The notes below the pieces were generated by a model. The model saw nothing but the letters and a program-made list of their open reading frames with translations. It made no database searches and had not been told where the DNA came from. Shown in pieces: positions 46,505-58,626 of a stretch of 64,000 bases of DNA (its first letter is position 1; each line of letters opens with the position of its first letter). The stretch is from Drosophila pseudoobscura (taxonomy: Eukaryota; Arthropoda; Insecta; Diptera; Drosophilidae), in assembly GCF_009870125.1 (NCBI RefSeq), contig NC_046680.1:9052001-9116000 (forward strand), given 5' to 3'. Position numbers and translations under genes: made by a program.

Positions 46505-49500
46505 ATGGATGAGCATACATTGAATGACCTGTTGGAGTGTTCGGTTTGTCTGGACCGTCTCGATACCACATCGAAGGTGTTACCATGTCAGCATACATTC
46601 TGCCGCAAATGTCTGGTGGTGAGTACGAAAGAAAAGTGCTCGTTTTTCCTACTCTCCCATTGACTAATTTTCCCTTTAGGACATTGTGGCCAGCCAACAC
46701 AAGCTGCGGTGTCCGGAATGCCGCGTCCTGGTCTCGTCCAAAATCGATGAACTGCCTCCGAATGTCTTGCTGATGAGAATATTAGAAGGTAATGAGGGAG
46801 TATGAGCCATGAGTGTGCGCAGCCCACGCGGCTATCAGATGACGGTCGCAGCAGCCCACGCGACATTCGAACTAGAATTCTTGAATTGTTGAGTGCGGAA
46901 CGGCGGCAGTGGCCAGATTGTCAGCAAGTGACTCGCCTTTCCCTATCGATTCTCAACCATTCATAATTATTTCTCTCTCATTCTGCAGGCATGAAACAAA
47001 CAGCGGCTGCTGTTAAAAACGACAATAAAAGCGAAGAGATCGAAACGCCCCCAGAGAAACCCAAAACCCAACATTTTACGGAGACGGTGGCACCCACAAG
47101 CAGTACACAACTGCATCAGCAGCATCCGCACCAGCAACCACACCAGCAACAGAAATCGCAGACTCAGGTGGCGCGTCAAAAGCAACGACGGTTTCTACTC
47201 CCCCACGCCTATGCCCTGTTCGATTTTGTCTCCAGCGAAGCCAACGATCTAAAGTTCAAGAAGGGGGACTTAATATTGCTTAAGCAACGCATCGACAACA
47301 ATTGGTTCGTGGGCCAGGCCAATGGACAGGAAGGAACGTTCCCCATCAACTATGTCAAAGTGTCCGTCCCCCTGCCCATGCCCCAGTGCATTGCCATGTA
47401 TGACTTTAAGATGGGACCCAATGATGAAGAAGGCTGCCTCGAGTTCAAGAAGAGCACAGTCATCCAAGTGCTACGGCGTGTGGATCACAATTGGGCTGAA
47501 GGTCGAATCGGTCAAACAATCGGAATCTTCCCCATAGCATTTGTGGAACTAAATGCTGTAGCCAAGAAGCTCCTGGATAGTGGAGTAATGAATCAACAAC
47601 CGTGCCATCCACTACAGCAGCAGCCACAACGTGCGCTTCCTCCTGTCCCCATAATTGATCCCACAGTGGTCACGGAATCCAGCTCTGGCTCCTCGAACAT
47701 AACGCCAGCTAGTAGCAATTCCAGTTCTACTTCCAGCTCGAACAACTGTAGTCCCAATCATCAGTCATCGCTGCCAAATACTCCCCAACACGTGATGCCG
47801 TCTGGATCCGGATCTGGATCTGTTCGGTTTCGGGATAAAGGAGCTAAGGAGAAGCGGCATTCGTTGAATGCCCTTCTAGGAGGAGGAGCACCTCTTAGTC
47901 TACTGCAGACCAACCGCCATTCTGCCGAGATTCTGAGCCTGCCCCATGAGCTGAGTCGCCTGGAGGTGGCAGCCACTCCAGCCGCAGCGGCGGCTGCAAA
48001 AGCGACCCCCGCCTCCCAATCTGCACGTGTGCTGAAGACAAATGTGCAGCAACAAATGCCTCCCACTCTGCCCTGGGGATACCTGGCCCTTTTCCCATAT
48101 AAGCCACTGCAAAATGACGAATTGGAATTGAAGAAAGGCTGCGTGTACATTGTGACCGAGCGTTGTGTCGATGGCTGGTTCAAGGGAAAAAACTGGCTGG
48201 ACATCACTGGTGTATTCCCGGGAAACTATTTAACGCCATTGCGTACACGCGACCAGCAGCAGTTGATGCACCAGTGGAAATACGTTCCCCAAAGCTCGGA
48301 TGCGAAGCAGATCCATCCCCAGCAACAGCCAGTGACGCCAGATGTGCGCCTCAACAACATGCTGCCCATGCAGCCACCGGACTTGCCGCCCCGCCAGCTG
48401 CAAACAACGACAACAGCGACTGCGACGACGACCAGCTGCTCGGCCTGGACAAAGCCAGTGGAGGCCTTGTTTAGTAGAAAGTCCGAGCCTAAACAGGATA
48501 TCTCCATAGCCACTTCGAGCAGCAGTTCCTCGGGCGCAGTCGGACTTATGCGGCGACTAACGCACATGAAAACACGCTCCAAATCCCCAGGAGCTTCGCT
48601 GCAGCAAACTCCGAAAGAAGCGATCACAACAACCATTGAAAGCAGTGCTAAGACAACTGTTCCTCTCTTGCACCCAGTGCACGTTAGGTAGGTGCTTCCG
48701 CTAATAATCCCGTACCATAATCATCACTATCGGTCTCTCTTCAGATCCGGATCATGTCCCAGCCAACTCCAGCATAGTCAGCCGCTCAATGAAACGACAA
48801 CGACAACAACAACAGCTCCCCCGTCCGCAGGTCAACAGCATTTTCAGGGCAAACAACAGCAATTGCCTTCTGTCAGCAGTGGCAGTGTCTCTTATGGTTC
48901 GCAACGCGTGAAGAGCAACAAGGATCGGCCACATTTGCTTTGGTTGGTGGAATCTATTGCTGATAGTCAATAACAAAATCAATAACGTATCAATTTTTAA
49001 CGCAGCGCACGCCAGTCCTTGGACGCATCCACATTCCGCAGCATGTATAACAATGCGGCCTCATCCCCTCCACCGCCTGCATCATCAAAAGCCGCACCAA
49101 TCTATGCCGGGGGGCAGCAGCCCGGTAGCCAGACGCAGCTGCATGCCAATATGATAATAGCACCGAGTCATCGAAAGTCGCACAGTCTAGATGCTGGCCA
49201 TGTGCTCTGCCCCAGCAGCAATGGTATCACCGAGGCGGCCATAAAAGCCAGTGCAACAACAAAGTCGATTTATTGCACGAGAGAAAGGTTAGATTTCAGG
49301 GCGGATACGATAATTCAACTAGATCTTAACCAACTTTTACTTTCGCCATTTCAGTCGCTTTCGTTGCATCGTGCCGTATCCGCCGAACAGCGACATCGAG
49401 CTGGAGCTGCATGTTGGCGACATCATCTATGTGCAGCGTAAGCAGAAGAACGGCTGGTATAAGGGCACACATGCGCGCACTCACAAAACCGGACTGTTCC

Positions 49501-49529
49501 CAGCTTCGTTTGTCGAACCGGATATCTAG
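46505..49529 (+). CDS. POSH: POSH, RING-finger E3 ligase and JNK scaffold with four SH3 domains
   Basis: Exons 46505-46618, 46680-46788, 46989-48687, 48745-48942, 49006-49287 and 49355-49529 join in phase to 858 residues. A C3HC4 RING starts at Cys12 ([22 protein letters not shown]). SH3 domains lie at about 146-203, 208-265, 439-494 and 800-858 ([73 protein letters not shown]). Linkers are Gln-, Ser- and Pro-rich. POSH ubiquitinates partners and assembles Rac-MLK-JNK signalling, including in immune response. The exon 4 donor (TTTG|GTTGGT) is atypical and chosen by phase. The last exon encodes the fourth SH3 and ends SFVEPDI. Confidence 0.95.
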
Positions 49530-50015
49530 GTCCAAGACATTTAAGCATTTGTTAGGTGAAATTCCAAATTACTTGTCAAAATCTATTCAATCGCCGGTCG
49601 ATTTGGGCTTCCAGGCAAGTTGAAGAAACCCGTTTTGCAAATTTGTAATCTCTTCAAAAATGAAATCTTTTGTACTCGAATTTGAACTGGCGGATGTACT
49701 TTTTATACGATCTTTAATCAAAATAGGCAACCCATTAGTGCATGCCTTAAGCAACATGTTACTTAAGCACTTTTAAGCGTAAGTTAGAGAGTGAACTCGA
49801 TTAAGAAATAATATTTTAGAAACGGCGTGTCCCCCATAAACAATTTGTGCCCAGTTGAAAGTTACATATTTGTAATATACTAAATTGTAATAAAAAATGT
49901 ATACACACGTAGCCATGTAGATCGTTTAAACTTATTTTATTTACTAAGCAAAACTATTGTGGTCACTTTGGAATGACCAACGCAACACAACGTATGGATG
50001 TTACGAATGCCATAT
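49530..50015 (+). other. POSH 3' UTR
   Basis: AT-rich sequence after the POSH stop; AATAAA-like words near 49880-49895. It meets the UQCR-6.4 3' end from the opposite strand. No coding frame seen. Confidence 0.5.
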
Positions 50016-50314
50016 TTATTCGGCCTTGTCGTATTTGGAGCCATAGATGGGAACGTACTGCAGAACAAGCTTCCAGTCGGTGTAGTACAGCAGAGCCAGG
50101 CCAGCGGCCCCACCGAATCCAGCTCCAGAGCGAGCGCTTAAAGAAATTGGGAAAACATTGTTATTGAATCTGCACGATTATGCAATGTGCCTGTGTGTGC
50201 ACATTGGGCCGAATTCGAGTAGTCTTATGATGATCCAACCAGGATGCCATCATTTACTTACAAGGACGACGCTATTTCAGCGTGTTTCTTGCCAAATGGG
50301 ATGCGGAAAGCCAT
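50016..50314 (-). CDS. UQCR-6.4: UQCR-6.4, smallest subunit of mitochondrial complex III (UQCR11)
   Basis: Minus-strand exons 50262-50314 and 50016-50136 join through TT|C to 57 residues. [15 protein letters not shown] is followed by a membrane helix ([20 protein letters not shown]) and [14 protein letters not shown]. It aligns with the single-helix 6.4-kDa subunit of vertebrates, including the TDW motif. The protein is an accessory subunit of ubiquinol-cytochrome c reductase in the inner mitochondrial membrane. It is too short to show as one open frame. The upstream neighbour starts 222 bases away on the other strand, so they share a promoter region. Confidence 0.92.
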
Positions 50315-50535
50315 TTTATTCAGCTAAATTAAATTTTCTGCGGAGTTAAGATTCTCTGTGGCCTTGCCGTATTCTTACACTAGAAATTCCAAAGATATGC
50401 AACGCAGCCCTGAACTGCGCTGCTCCGACCCTGGTTATTGAACGGTTGGCAGCACTATCTGGAGTACGTGCGAGTAACAATTTGTCATCAAATCAACCAC
50501 ATTAGTTTGCCGTAAAACTAAATCATACCATCACA

Positions 50536-50811
50536 ATGAAGGTGTCTATATTTGGTGAACTTAACACGTTTGAGTTGCTCGTCCTGAGCAGCTTATTGCC
50601 AGGCGTCTTCGTGTTCCTGTGGACATTAATAACCGGGGATATTAAGGTCGTGCCCAAATCTTATCTCTCACGAAATGTTTATTTTCATGCAATTTTTCTA
50701 ATACTTTTACAGAACTTTAAGGGAAGCAAGCTGGCCTATTCCGAATTCACCGCGCAGGATCCTATTAACTGCTACCAGAATTACGGCGAAAAGAAAGATA
50801 AGGATTCTTAA
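50536..50811 (+). CDS. Small single-pass membrane protein of unknown function
   Basis: ATG at 50536. A hydrophobic helix (LLVLSSLLPGVFVFLWTLI) follows a short N-terminus, then a polar tail (SKLAYSEFTAQDPINCYQNY, ending KKDKDS). An intron is likely at 50647-50712: a good polypyrimidine-AG (CTTTTACAG) ends it, though the donor (AAG|GTCGTG) is poor. That removes 22 codons and leaves 69 residues; unspliced, the frame stays open and gives 91. I do not recognise the family. Position head to head with UQCR-6.4 hints at co-expression only. Confidence 0.7.
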   Translation: MKVSIFGELNTFELLVLSSLLPGVFVFLWTLITGDIKVVPKSYLSRNVYFHAIFLILLQNFKGSKLAYSEFTAQDPINCYQNYGEKKDKDS

Positions 50812-51262
50812 GTCGATTGATGCAATTGATGATGGTCATCAAAGATAACTAAATATATAATGTTTTAAAATTGTAAAAATATATTGCGGATCTGGCAATA
50901 GAAATAAAGTCAGATTGAACCAGAGGCTCTCTATTGAGAAGAATATTTAAATAATTTTGTAGTTTTTTCTGTTCGTTGTTTCTTGCCGTGTCTGGTCACA
51001 CTAGATATTGGTCGATGTTTGCCAACACTGTTCGACGAGTCAGAGCATTTTATCTCATTTATGAGTTGTTTTAATTGTTTAAACCCGATTAACTGCTCCT
51101 AAGCTTCACTATCATAGATTATAGCGTGTCTGTGGCCTTTTCGTGGCACATCCACACAATTACTTTACGTAGGAAACACCCATCGACCAAACAGGCCTCT
51201 GGCTAAGAGAAACAACGAAACAAAGGCTGCGGACGACTGCACACAGACAGGGAACAAAAACA
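50812..51262. other. 3' flank of the small membrane gene and Rab4 promoter/5' UTR
   Basis: AATAAA at about 50903 ends the small gene. A perfect Motif 1 site lies at 50993-51003. The rest is Rab4 5' UTR. No other coding frame. Confidence 0.55.
50993..51003 (+). promoter_or_regulatory. Motif 1 (M1BP site) of the Rab4 promoter
   Basis: TGGTCACACTA matches YGGTCACACTR exactly. M1BP binds this in paused housekeeping promoters; the Rab4 ATG is 260 bases downstream. Confidence 0.65.
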
Positions 51263-52097
<835 letters not shown>

Positions 52098-52818
52098 AGA
52101 AACCAATCTGTCGTGCATCGTGTATCGTGCAGTCGCCAATTACTTACTCCTGGCGTGTATCGTATTATCATAAGCGAGCAAATTAATCTCTATTTTATCC
52201 GTACTCGGAATGTGACCGCATTACCCCTAAGTTGTATTGTGTAGGCAGGGCAGGCGTGTCGTGTGTGTGCCTGGTCCATCTCATTTCGTTTAGTTTGTGT
52301 TTGTCTTGTTAGTTTTAATCATTCCAAATTGTAAGCAAAATGCTTTTTAGATCTTTGGAACATTTAACCATTTGTTGTTTCCTCCAATGTTACTTTACTC
52401 TAATTTGTAGTTTATAAGGCACTTAATATATGTATCTGCAAAGGCCTGAACAGAAGCCACCGCTGTTGCATGGACACTCGGATCAAATGAATGTAGAGTG
52501 CACTCTGCATTTTATTGTAAATATAAAAAAAGGCAATTGACGTCGTTGACGACGTAGCCCATTGTAAATCTAGCTAAAACGAGCACGCGCGGTACATAAA
52601 ATCGCACATATTAAAATAATTTTTAGAAAGGTATAACAAATTGGTAAAATTGCTTTTTTGTTCATGAAAAGCTTACTTACAAATAATACAGTGACCAATA
52701 AAAGTCTAAGCATCACACCCATTTTGAACATTCAGAGATGGAAATGAATTGTACATATTCAGAATGGGTGTCAGGCTTAGACTTTGTGGGTCACGGTGAA
52801 TGGTATGCATTCTATGGA
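52098..52818. other. Convergent 3' UTR region of Rab4 and Dcr-2
   Basis: Only 721 bases separate the two stops. On the plus strand AATAAA occurs at 52697-52702. On the minus strand AATAAA occurs at about 52512-52517, which would give Dcr-2 a 3' UTR of about 300 bases running antisense through the Rab4 3' UTR. A long hairpin lies at 52691-52794. Confidence 0.55.
52691..52794 (-). ncRNA. Long microRNA-like hairpin in the Dcr-2 3' UTR
   Basis: Read on the minus strand, 5' GTGACC pairs with 3' GGTCAC, then AAAGTCTAAGC with GCTTAGACTTT, ACACCCATT with AATGGGTGT and TGAA with TTCA. That makes about 31 base pairs with small internal mismatches around a loop of about 29 bases (52729-52757). The size and shape are those of a microRNA precursor. 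Read on the plus strand it also folds. No known mature microRNA is recognised. It may instead be a tiny inverted-repeat element. Confidence 0.5.
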
Positions 52819-55800
52819 TTATGCATCACATTTAGCCAATTTCTGAAGAGCGCTCTTGGCAGCAGCCAATTTGGCTTGGTCCTTGTTGGAACCGAAACCA
52901 GTGACCCGAATGGTCTTCTCCATGCAGGTGAACTGGCAGTACATCATCACAACGTCCTTGTCTACCAGGGGCGGACCGTAGACGGGATTGGCCAGCTTGT
53001 GCTCATGGAGCTGACGGATCGGGCTGATGGGTATATTCTGGGAGAATTCCTTCAGCTCGGGCTCAAATAAATGGTAGATCATCTGCCAGGTTGTCTGCAG
53101 ATCCCGACAATCCATGTACACGGCCGCGATAAGGGCCTCCAGGACATCCCCTAAAGCCTTGGGGACATCTACGTTTTGCGCCAAGTTGAAAGCACCGATG
53201 GGTGGACCGTCTCCCGAATCATTTTCCATGGCCATCTCCACCTCTTCGTCCAAGTCCAGAATAACGGGCTGCACATCTCTCTCCTCGAGCAGAAAACGTA
53301 CATGATTCGTGACTCTGTGTCCCTGGCTCTCTTGGAATTTCACAAACTTGCTGATGGTCTCAGAGAGCAACGCGTTCTCTGCCAGAATGAAGAGGTGCAG
53401 CTTGTGGCGCACGCAGATGCATCCCAGTGTCGTGTTATTGACTAAGGCCGAGCGCAGATCCGTGAGCTCGCCCGGACGCAGCTTGTTATTGTTTTCGAAA
53501 ATGTATGCAGAGATGAGAAAATCGAGTATGGCATCGCCAATGAACTCCAGCTCCTGGTAGCAGCCGGTCAAGCGATTGGTGGGAAACGACGGATGCGTCA
53601 GGGCCTGCAAGAGGTAGCCCCGATCCCGGAATTTGTAGCCCAGATTCTGCTCTAAATATGAGTGGTTGATCAGGAAGCCATCAATATCGCCAGGGCTCGC
53701 GTTGGCTCGCATCTTGGTGCTCTTCAACTGAAGATCGAGCAGCTGCGACAATGGCTTATCAACGTCCGGCTTGCAAATGCCGAAGTATTCCAGCATGCGG
53801 AAGCCATGTTGCAATCCATAGTTTCTCACAATGACTCCCAGAAGGGCCTCCAGAGTGTCAGCCATCACCTTGTTCTGAACAGTGACTTCACCAAAGAAGT
53901 AGTTCACGCCGGAGGAGAAGTCTCGGCCGGCATAATAGCCTTGCTGATTGCTCTTGCAACCGTGCACAAAGCGACGATAGGTATCCTCGTTGCAACGACC
54001 TGCCAGAATCTCCTCGTCACTAAGGGCCAGATCGAAGAGATTATGGGGACCAATCAGTTTGGCAAAGCTCGGCTGCTCCGTCCACACATCCAAGACATCT
54101 TCGGGCAGATTAATGCTGGGCGGAAGCCACGTTAATCTGGGGTCGAACAGACTGCAGCTAATACGACTGGGAATATCCGTCTCCCTGAGGCAATACATCA
54201 GGTTCTTGTTGGACACCAGCCTCGACTTCACCTGCGTGAGCGTGCCTTCGTTCCAGTCGGGATACCTGCTGGCCAGGTAAAGACTGGCACTCATCTTGAG
54301 AAACGAGTCACCCAACAGCTCCGCTCGTTCCATATCATAAACATCGGCAGATCCTGCTGTGGTGATGGCCGCCAGGAACTCACCCTGGTGGGCCGGAGTG
54401 ATGTGATCATCGGAGACGCTCTTCATCAGAACCGGCAACACATTCAACGACTGCGGTATGAGAGCTGAGCTGGTCGGCGGGAGCAGGGCAGGCCGGGCGG
54501 CAGGGTTCATTGCTGGACTCCTGGTCTCATAGATGTTCCCTTTAGGCATCTTGAACTGCGTCTCCTGCCAGAACTCCCTGTAGTCCTGCTCCACTTTGTC
54601 GAGAGACGCCACTTGGCCGGAAATAAAATTGTTGTAATAGTTCAACTCCACGGCATAGGCGGACATGATGTTCCGGGGCAGGTCTACGGGTTCCAGGTAC
54701 TGCTGCCACGAATGTTGTAAGTCGCGTATCTGCAGTTTCTTCATCCCAATCTCAACGTCTTTGATGGGTAGGGGCTCCAGAATGGAGCGTGACCCTTCAT
54801 CATAATCATTGGGAACGGCATTGCCATGGGAATCCACATTGCGGCGCAACGACCAGTCGATCTCCAAGAGCTTTGGCCTATAGTCAACTCCATTTTGAGG
54901 CAGATGTTGCAACCCCAGGTAGGTATTGAAGCGTTGTCGTAATGCCTCAGCATGCAGCATGAAGTGGAGCCGGTTCAAGATGCTGGGTAGAAACATTGCT
55001 TTTATCCAGAGGTCGCCGGGGAAATCGAAATTAAAGCAGAGCTCCGGAATGAGGATGATCTTTACCCTGGCCTTGCTCTGGGCCGACGTCTTGCCCCGCT
55101 GCTGGACATAGAAGTTCAGTTGCTCCGTAAGCTCGCGCACCTCGATCAGGAACTGGTCCATGCGAACAATTCCTTCGATGTCATCGCCATACTTGGACGT
55201 GGTGAACTCGCCATAGCTCGTGTTCTGGTGGTTGCTTTCCATCAGGCTGCTCGGAGTCAAGTCTCTGCGCACCTTGTGTACGAGCATTCGCTTGCTCGCG
55301 AAGTTGGCATACCACTGAGTCACAATTTTCCCCTCATAGTCCTCTGGACGCGGCGCTTGCTGTTCCTTGCGCTGCTTCACACTGACAGGCTTCGGGGTGG
55401 GCAGACGCTGGAACTGACGGACCAGCGACCAGTCCACCACATTCTGATGCTCTGGACCCACGGCAAGAGGCACGATCAGGTAGGAGTTGACCTTGCCTCG
55501 ACGATCCAGTACAAAGCAGGGACGCCAGATCTTCAACAGATCGCGGAACAGCATTCCATGGAACTGATGCAGTTGTTCCAGCTGCTCCGCACTTGCAATA
55601 ACCAGCTCTCGCGGGTGCTCCCTAACCTGCACATGCAACGGGCCCTGGTTGCAGAACAGCGGCATCTTCGAGAGAGGCGGCAGCTGCTTTCTTAGCAGCA
55701 ACGCAAAGTTCCTACCCGACAGCATGTTGTCGTGGATGTGCTCTGTGTAGTCGTTGCGCTCGAACTGCGGCTCCAAAATGATCTCATAGGCATAACAGAC

Positions 55801-58626
55801 TTCACCCACCCGTGGCCGGCAATCGTAGAACTCCGTCGGACAAGAGGTCTTCAAGGTAGTTTGTGTCTCCGGCTTGAGTTTCTGCTTGTTTACCGTATCG
55901 ATAACTAAAAGCACCCAAGGAGGAGAATGATTAAACAGAATTAGTTGGTATTTGATTTAATAAGACTCACCATCGTCGCTGTATTTCTTCCAGTGGTCAA
56001 AGTGAAAGTCGGCTATCGCCGTCACCCGGTCCTTAAGCGTGACGGGTAGGAAACGCTCGTTGAGCTCCCCCGTGGAGTACAGTTTAATGCAGGTCTTAAA
56101 GGCTGCCGATATTTTTGCCGCCTTAACGGAGGTCATGGGATCGCTCTGGAATGATTCGAACATGATTACTGACTGTCGATGCTGGGTAGTCCATTTTGGG
56201 CTTACATAAAATATGTCCCGCACGGACGAACTGAGTGGAAGTTCGATAGAGACAAATTCTTTGCTTGCAGCCTGTGTGCCAAAGAGTTCCCGCTTCTGGT
56301 CCCAACTGATTAGTGTGATCCAGGGCTCCACAAAGCCGAATGCATCCGAGGGCAGGCTCTGGCAGTAGCGGTGGAGCAGTATCAGGGCACTGCTAGGCAG
56401 CAGCACGGCACCTTTTTCGTTTATAAATGGTGGGATCAATTCGTGGAAGTGATCGGCTATCTCTTGCATCAAAGGTTCGGCCCGATCCAGGACGCGATCC
56501 TTTAAATACTCTCCGATGTCGGTATGGGCTTGGCGATATTGATTGATTTGTTGGTTGGTTTTTATGCGGTCCAAATCTGAGGAAAAAAGGACAAACTGGG
56601 CATCCTTGGATCGAGCCCGCCCCTTCGTCTGCACGTACATGTTGAATGTCTTTATAGGATCCAGGATCAAAACGTAATTGCAGGCCTTTACATCGATGCC
56701 TTCCTCCAGAACGCTCGAACAGACCATCAGGTTGGCTTCGCCATCCTTAAATTGGTGAATGGCCTTTGATGGGGATTGCGACAGGGGAGAATAATATACT
56801 GTTAATATACTGTTCTGTGCTGAGGCCCGAGGCATAACGTACCGACTTTTGCCACTTGCGCTCCAGGACGCTCTCACAATCCGCTGTAACTGAGTTGCGG
56901 CCCACCATAAACTGCGGCACGAGAACATCGCGCAGCGCCGGAATAGCCGCAATGAACTTCTTCAACAATTGGTATATGCATTTGCTCGTATACCGGCGCT
57001 CAACGAAGACCAAGCAGCAAATATCCTTGGCATTCTTGCCCGAGAACGTTTTCTGCACGTAATGCAAAAATCTCTGCACCTTGGGAGTCGAAAAGTTTAT
57101 GATGGTTTCCTCCGTGTGGACTGCGTCATCGGGTTCCGTATCATCGTCGACCAAATCGCGAAGCTTTTTCTTTAGCATGTGATTGATCCGGTTACACATA
57201 CAGATGGCCAACTTATATATGTGGGTCAGGGCAAGGGTTTCCGACTGATGCAGCTTGATTTCAAACTCTAGAATCACCGATACTATGGCCATGGCTGCCG
57301 CATATACGCCGTAGTTCTCCAGCTGGTACTGGAAGTCGTTGAGCAGAGTCTTTATATATCCCTTCTTGTGCGGATCGCGGAGGGTCGACAGTCCCTTGGA
57401 ATAGCGCGTAGGCTGTTTGCCAATCTCCAAATCGTCTAGGCGTACGTAGAAGTGCTCAATGCATCGATGTATGGCGTGCCCGATCTCAAGGCTCCCCACT
57501 TGGTTTGGATAAGTCACTAAACACTCCCTTGGTTTGGTAGAGTAGCTGCAAAAAATAAATAGAACTGCTATAGCGTGATTTCTTCTATGGAAAGGGCTTA
57601 AAAGGTCTCACAGCATCACGTTTTTCAATTCCTCCGTGTCGGACACGGTGATAATATTGCTTCTGTATGTCGTCTCCAGCTCTCTGAGCTTTTGAGCGAC
57701 CAGCTTAAATTCGTTGCCTTTAATGAGTACACCCGTCAGTCCCACAACGCGCGGCAGTGGCGTGTTCCGGTCAGCGAGTAAAAACAGATGCATGAACTCA
57801 TGGTAGGGATGGTGGCCAGTGCCATGGTGGCACTCGTCTATAATCACGATGCTCACAGAGCTCAGCTCCAAGTACTTCTGGGTGACCATATTCAACATGA
57901 CTTGGGCTGTGCCCACCAGAACCTATTGTCGTTGCAAGATATAAGAAAATTCAATTAGAAAAAAAAGCCAGGGCCAAATTTGTAAAGCACTTGGAAGCAC
58001 AAATACTAGTGCATCCGTTATATATAAAAAAATATCAGAAATTCATATTGGTTTCATGAGGCGTCATGAGCTCGACACTAACTTGGCTATCGCTTATTTC
58101 ATGGCTCCATTTTATCTTCGACCAGTCGTCGACGCCCTGCTCCCCCACGAAGAACCCCACTTTGAGATTTGAGAACTTCCTCACGGCCATTGCCTGCTGG
58201 CGGGCTAGCTCGACTGTATTGCACATAAATATAGCTCGTTTTCCGCCCTCCTCGATTGATCTGTAGGAGTGCAAACAAATCCGAGAATTCATTTCAACAG
58301 CTACATATATATTTGCTTATGTATGAGTGTGCTTGCAAAACTCCAGTATGAAAAAAAAATGCCAGCGACTTACTTGTCCATGTCTTTGGAGAATCGCTTC
58401 AGGGCCAGGATGGCCACGTATGTCTTGCCAGATCCGGTCGGCAAGTAGATTATCCCATTGTTCTTCGTAATATGATCCACGAGACGTAGCTGATAGCTGC
58501 GAGGCTGCAACAAATGCGAATGCATTTTTACAATTCAGCAAAAAGTACAAACTTATGTATATGCACTGGAATTTATCTTATTTATACCTTTATTTCGGAT
58601 TCCCCACTATGTACGTTGTCTGCCAT
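52819..58626 (-). CDS. Dcr-2: Dcr-2, Dicer of the siRNA pathway
   Basis: Minus-strand exons 58588-58626, 58374-58504, 58083-58260, 57612-57922, 56843-57545, 55971-56763 and 52819-55904 join in phase to 1746 residues. The helicase has Walker A LPTGSGKT at about 33-40, DECHHGTG at 145 and a C-terminal motif [11 protein letters not shown] dimerisation (DUF283) region, PAZ domain, RNase IIIa ([10 protein letters not shown], about 1246), RNase IIIb ([12 protein letters not shown], about 1505) and a C-terminal dsRBD (about 1675-1744) follow. The acidic catalytic residues of both RNase III sites are present. Dcr-2 cuts long dsRNA, viral and endogenous, into 21-nt siRNAs and with R2D2 loads AGO2. It is known as a fast-evolving antiviral gene. 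The exon 5/6 join (about 56843/56763) is the least certain. Confidence 0.96.

Noticed and set aside
55120-55695. 191-codon plus frame within Dcr-2
   Set aside because: Antisense shadow of the Dcr-2 large exon.
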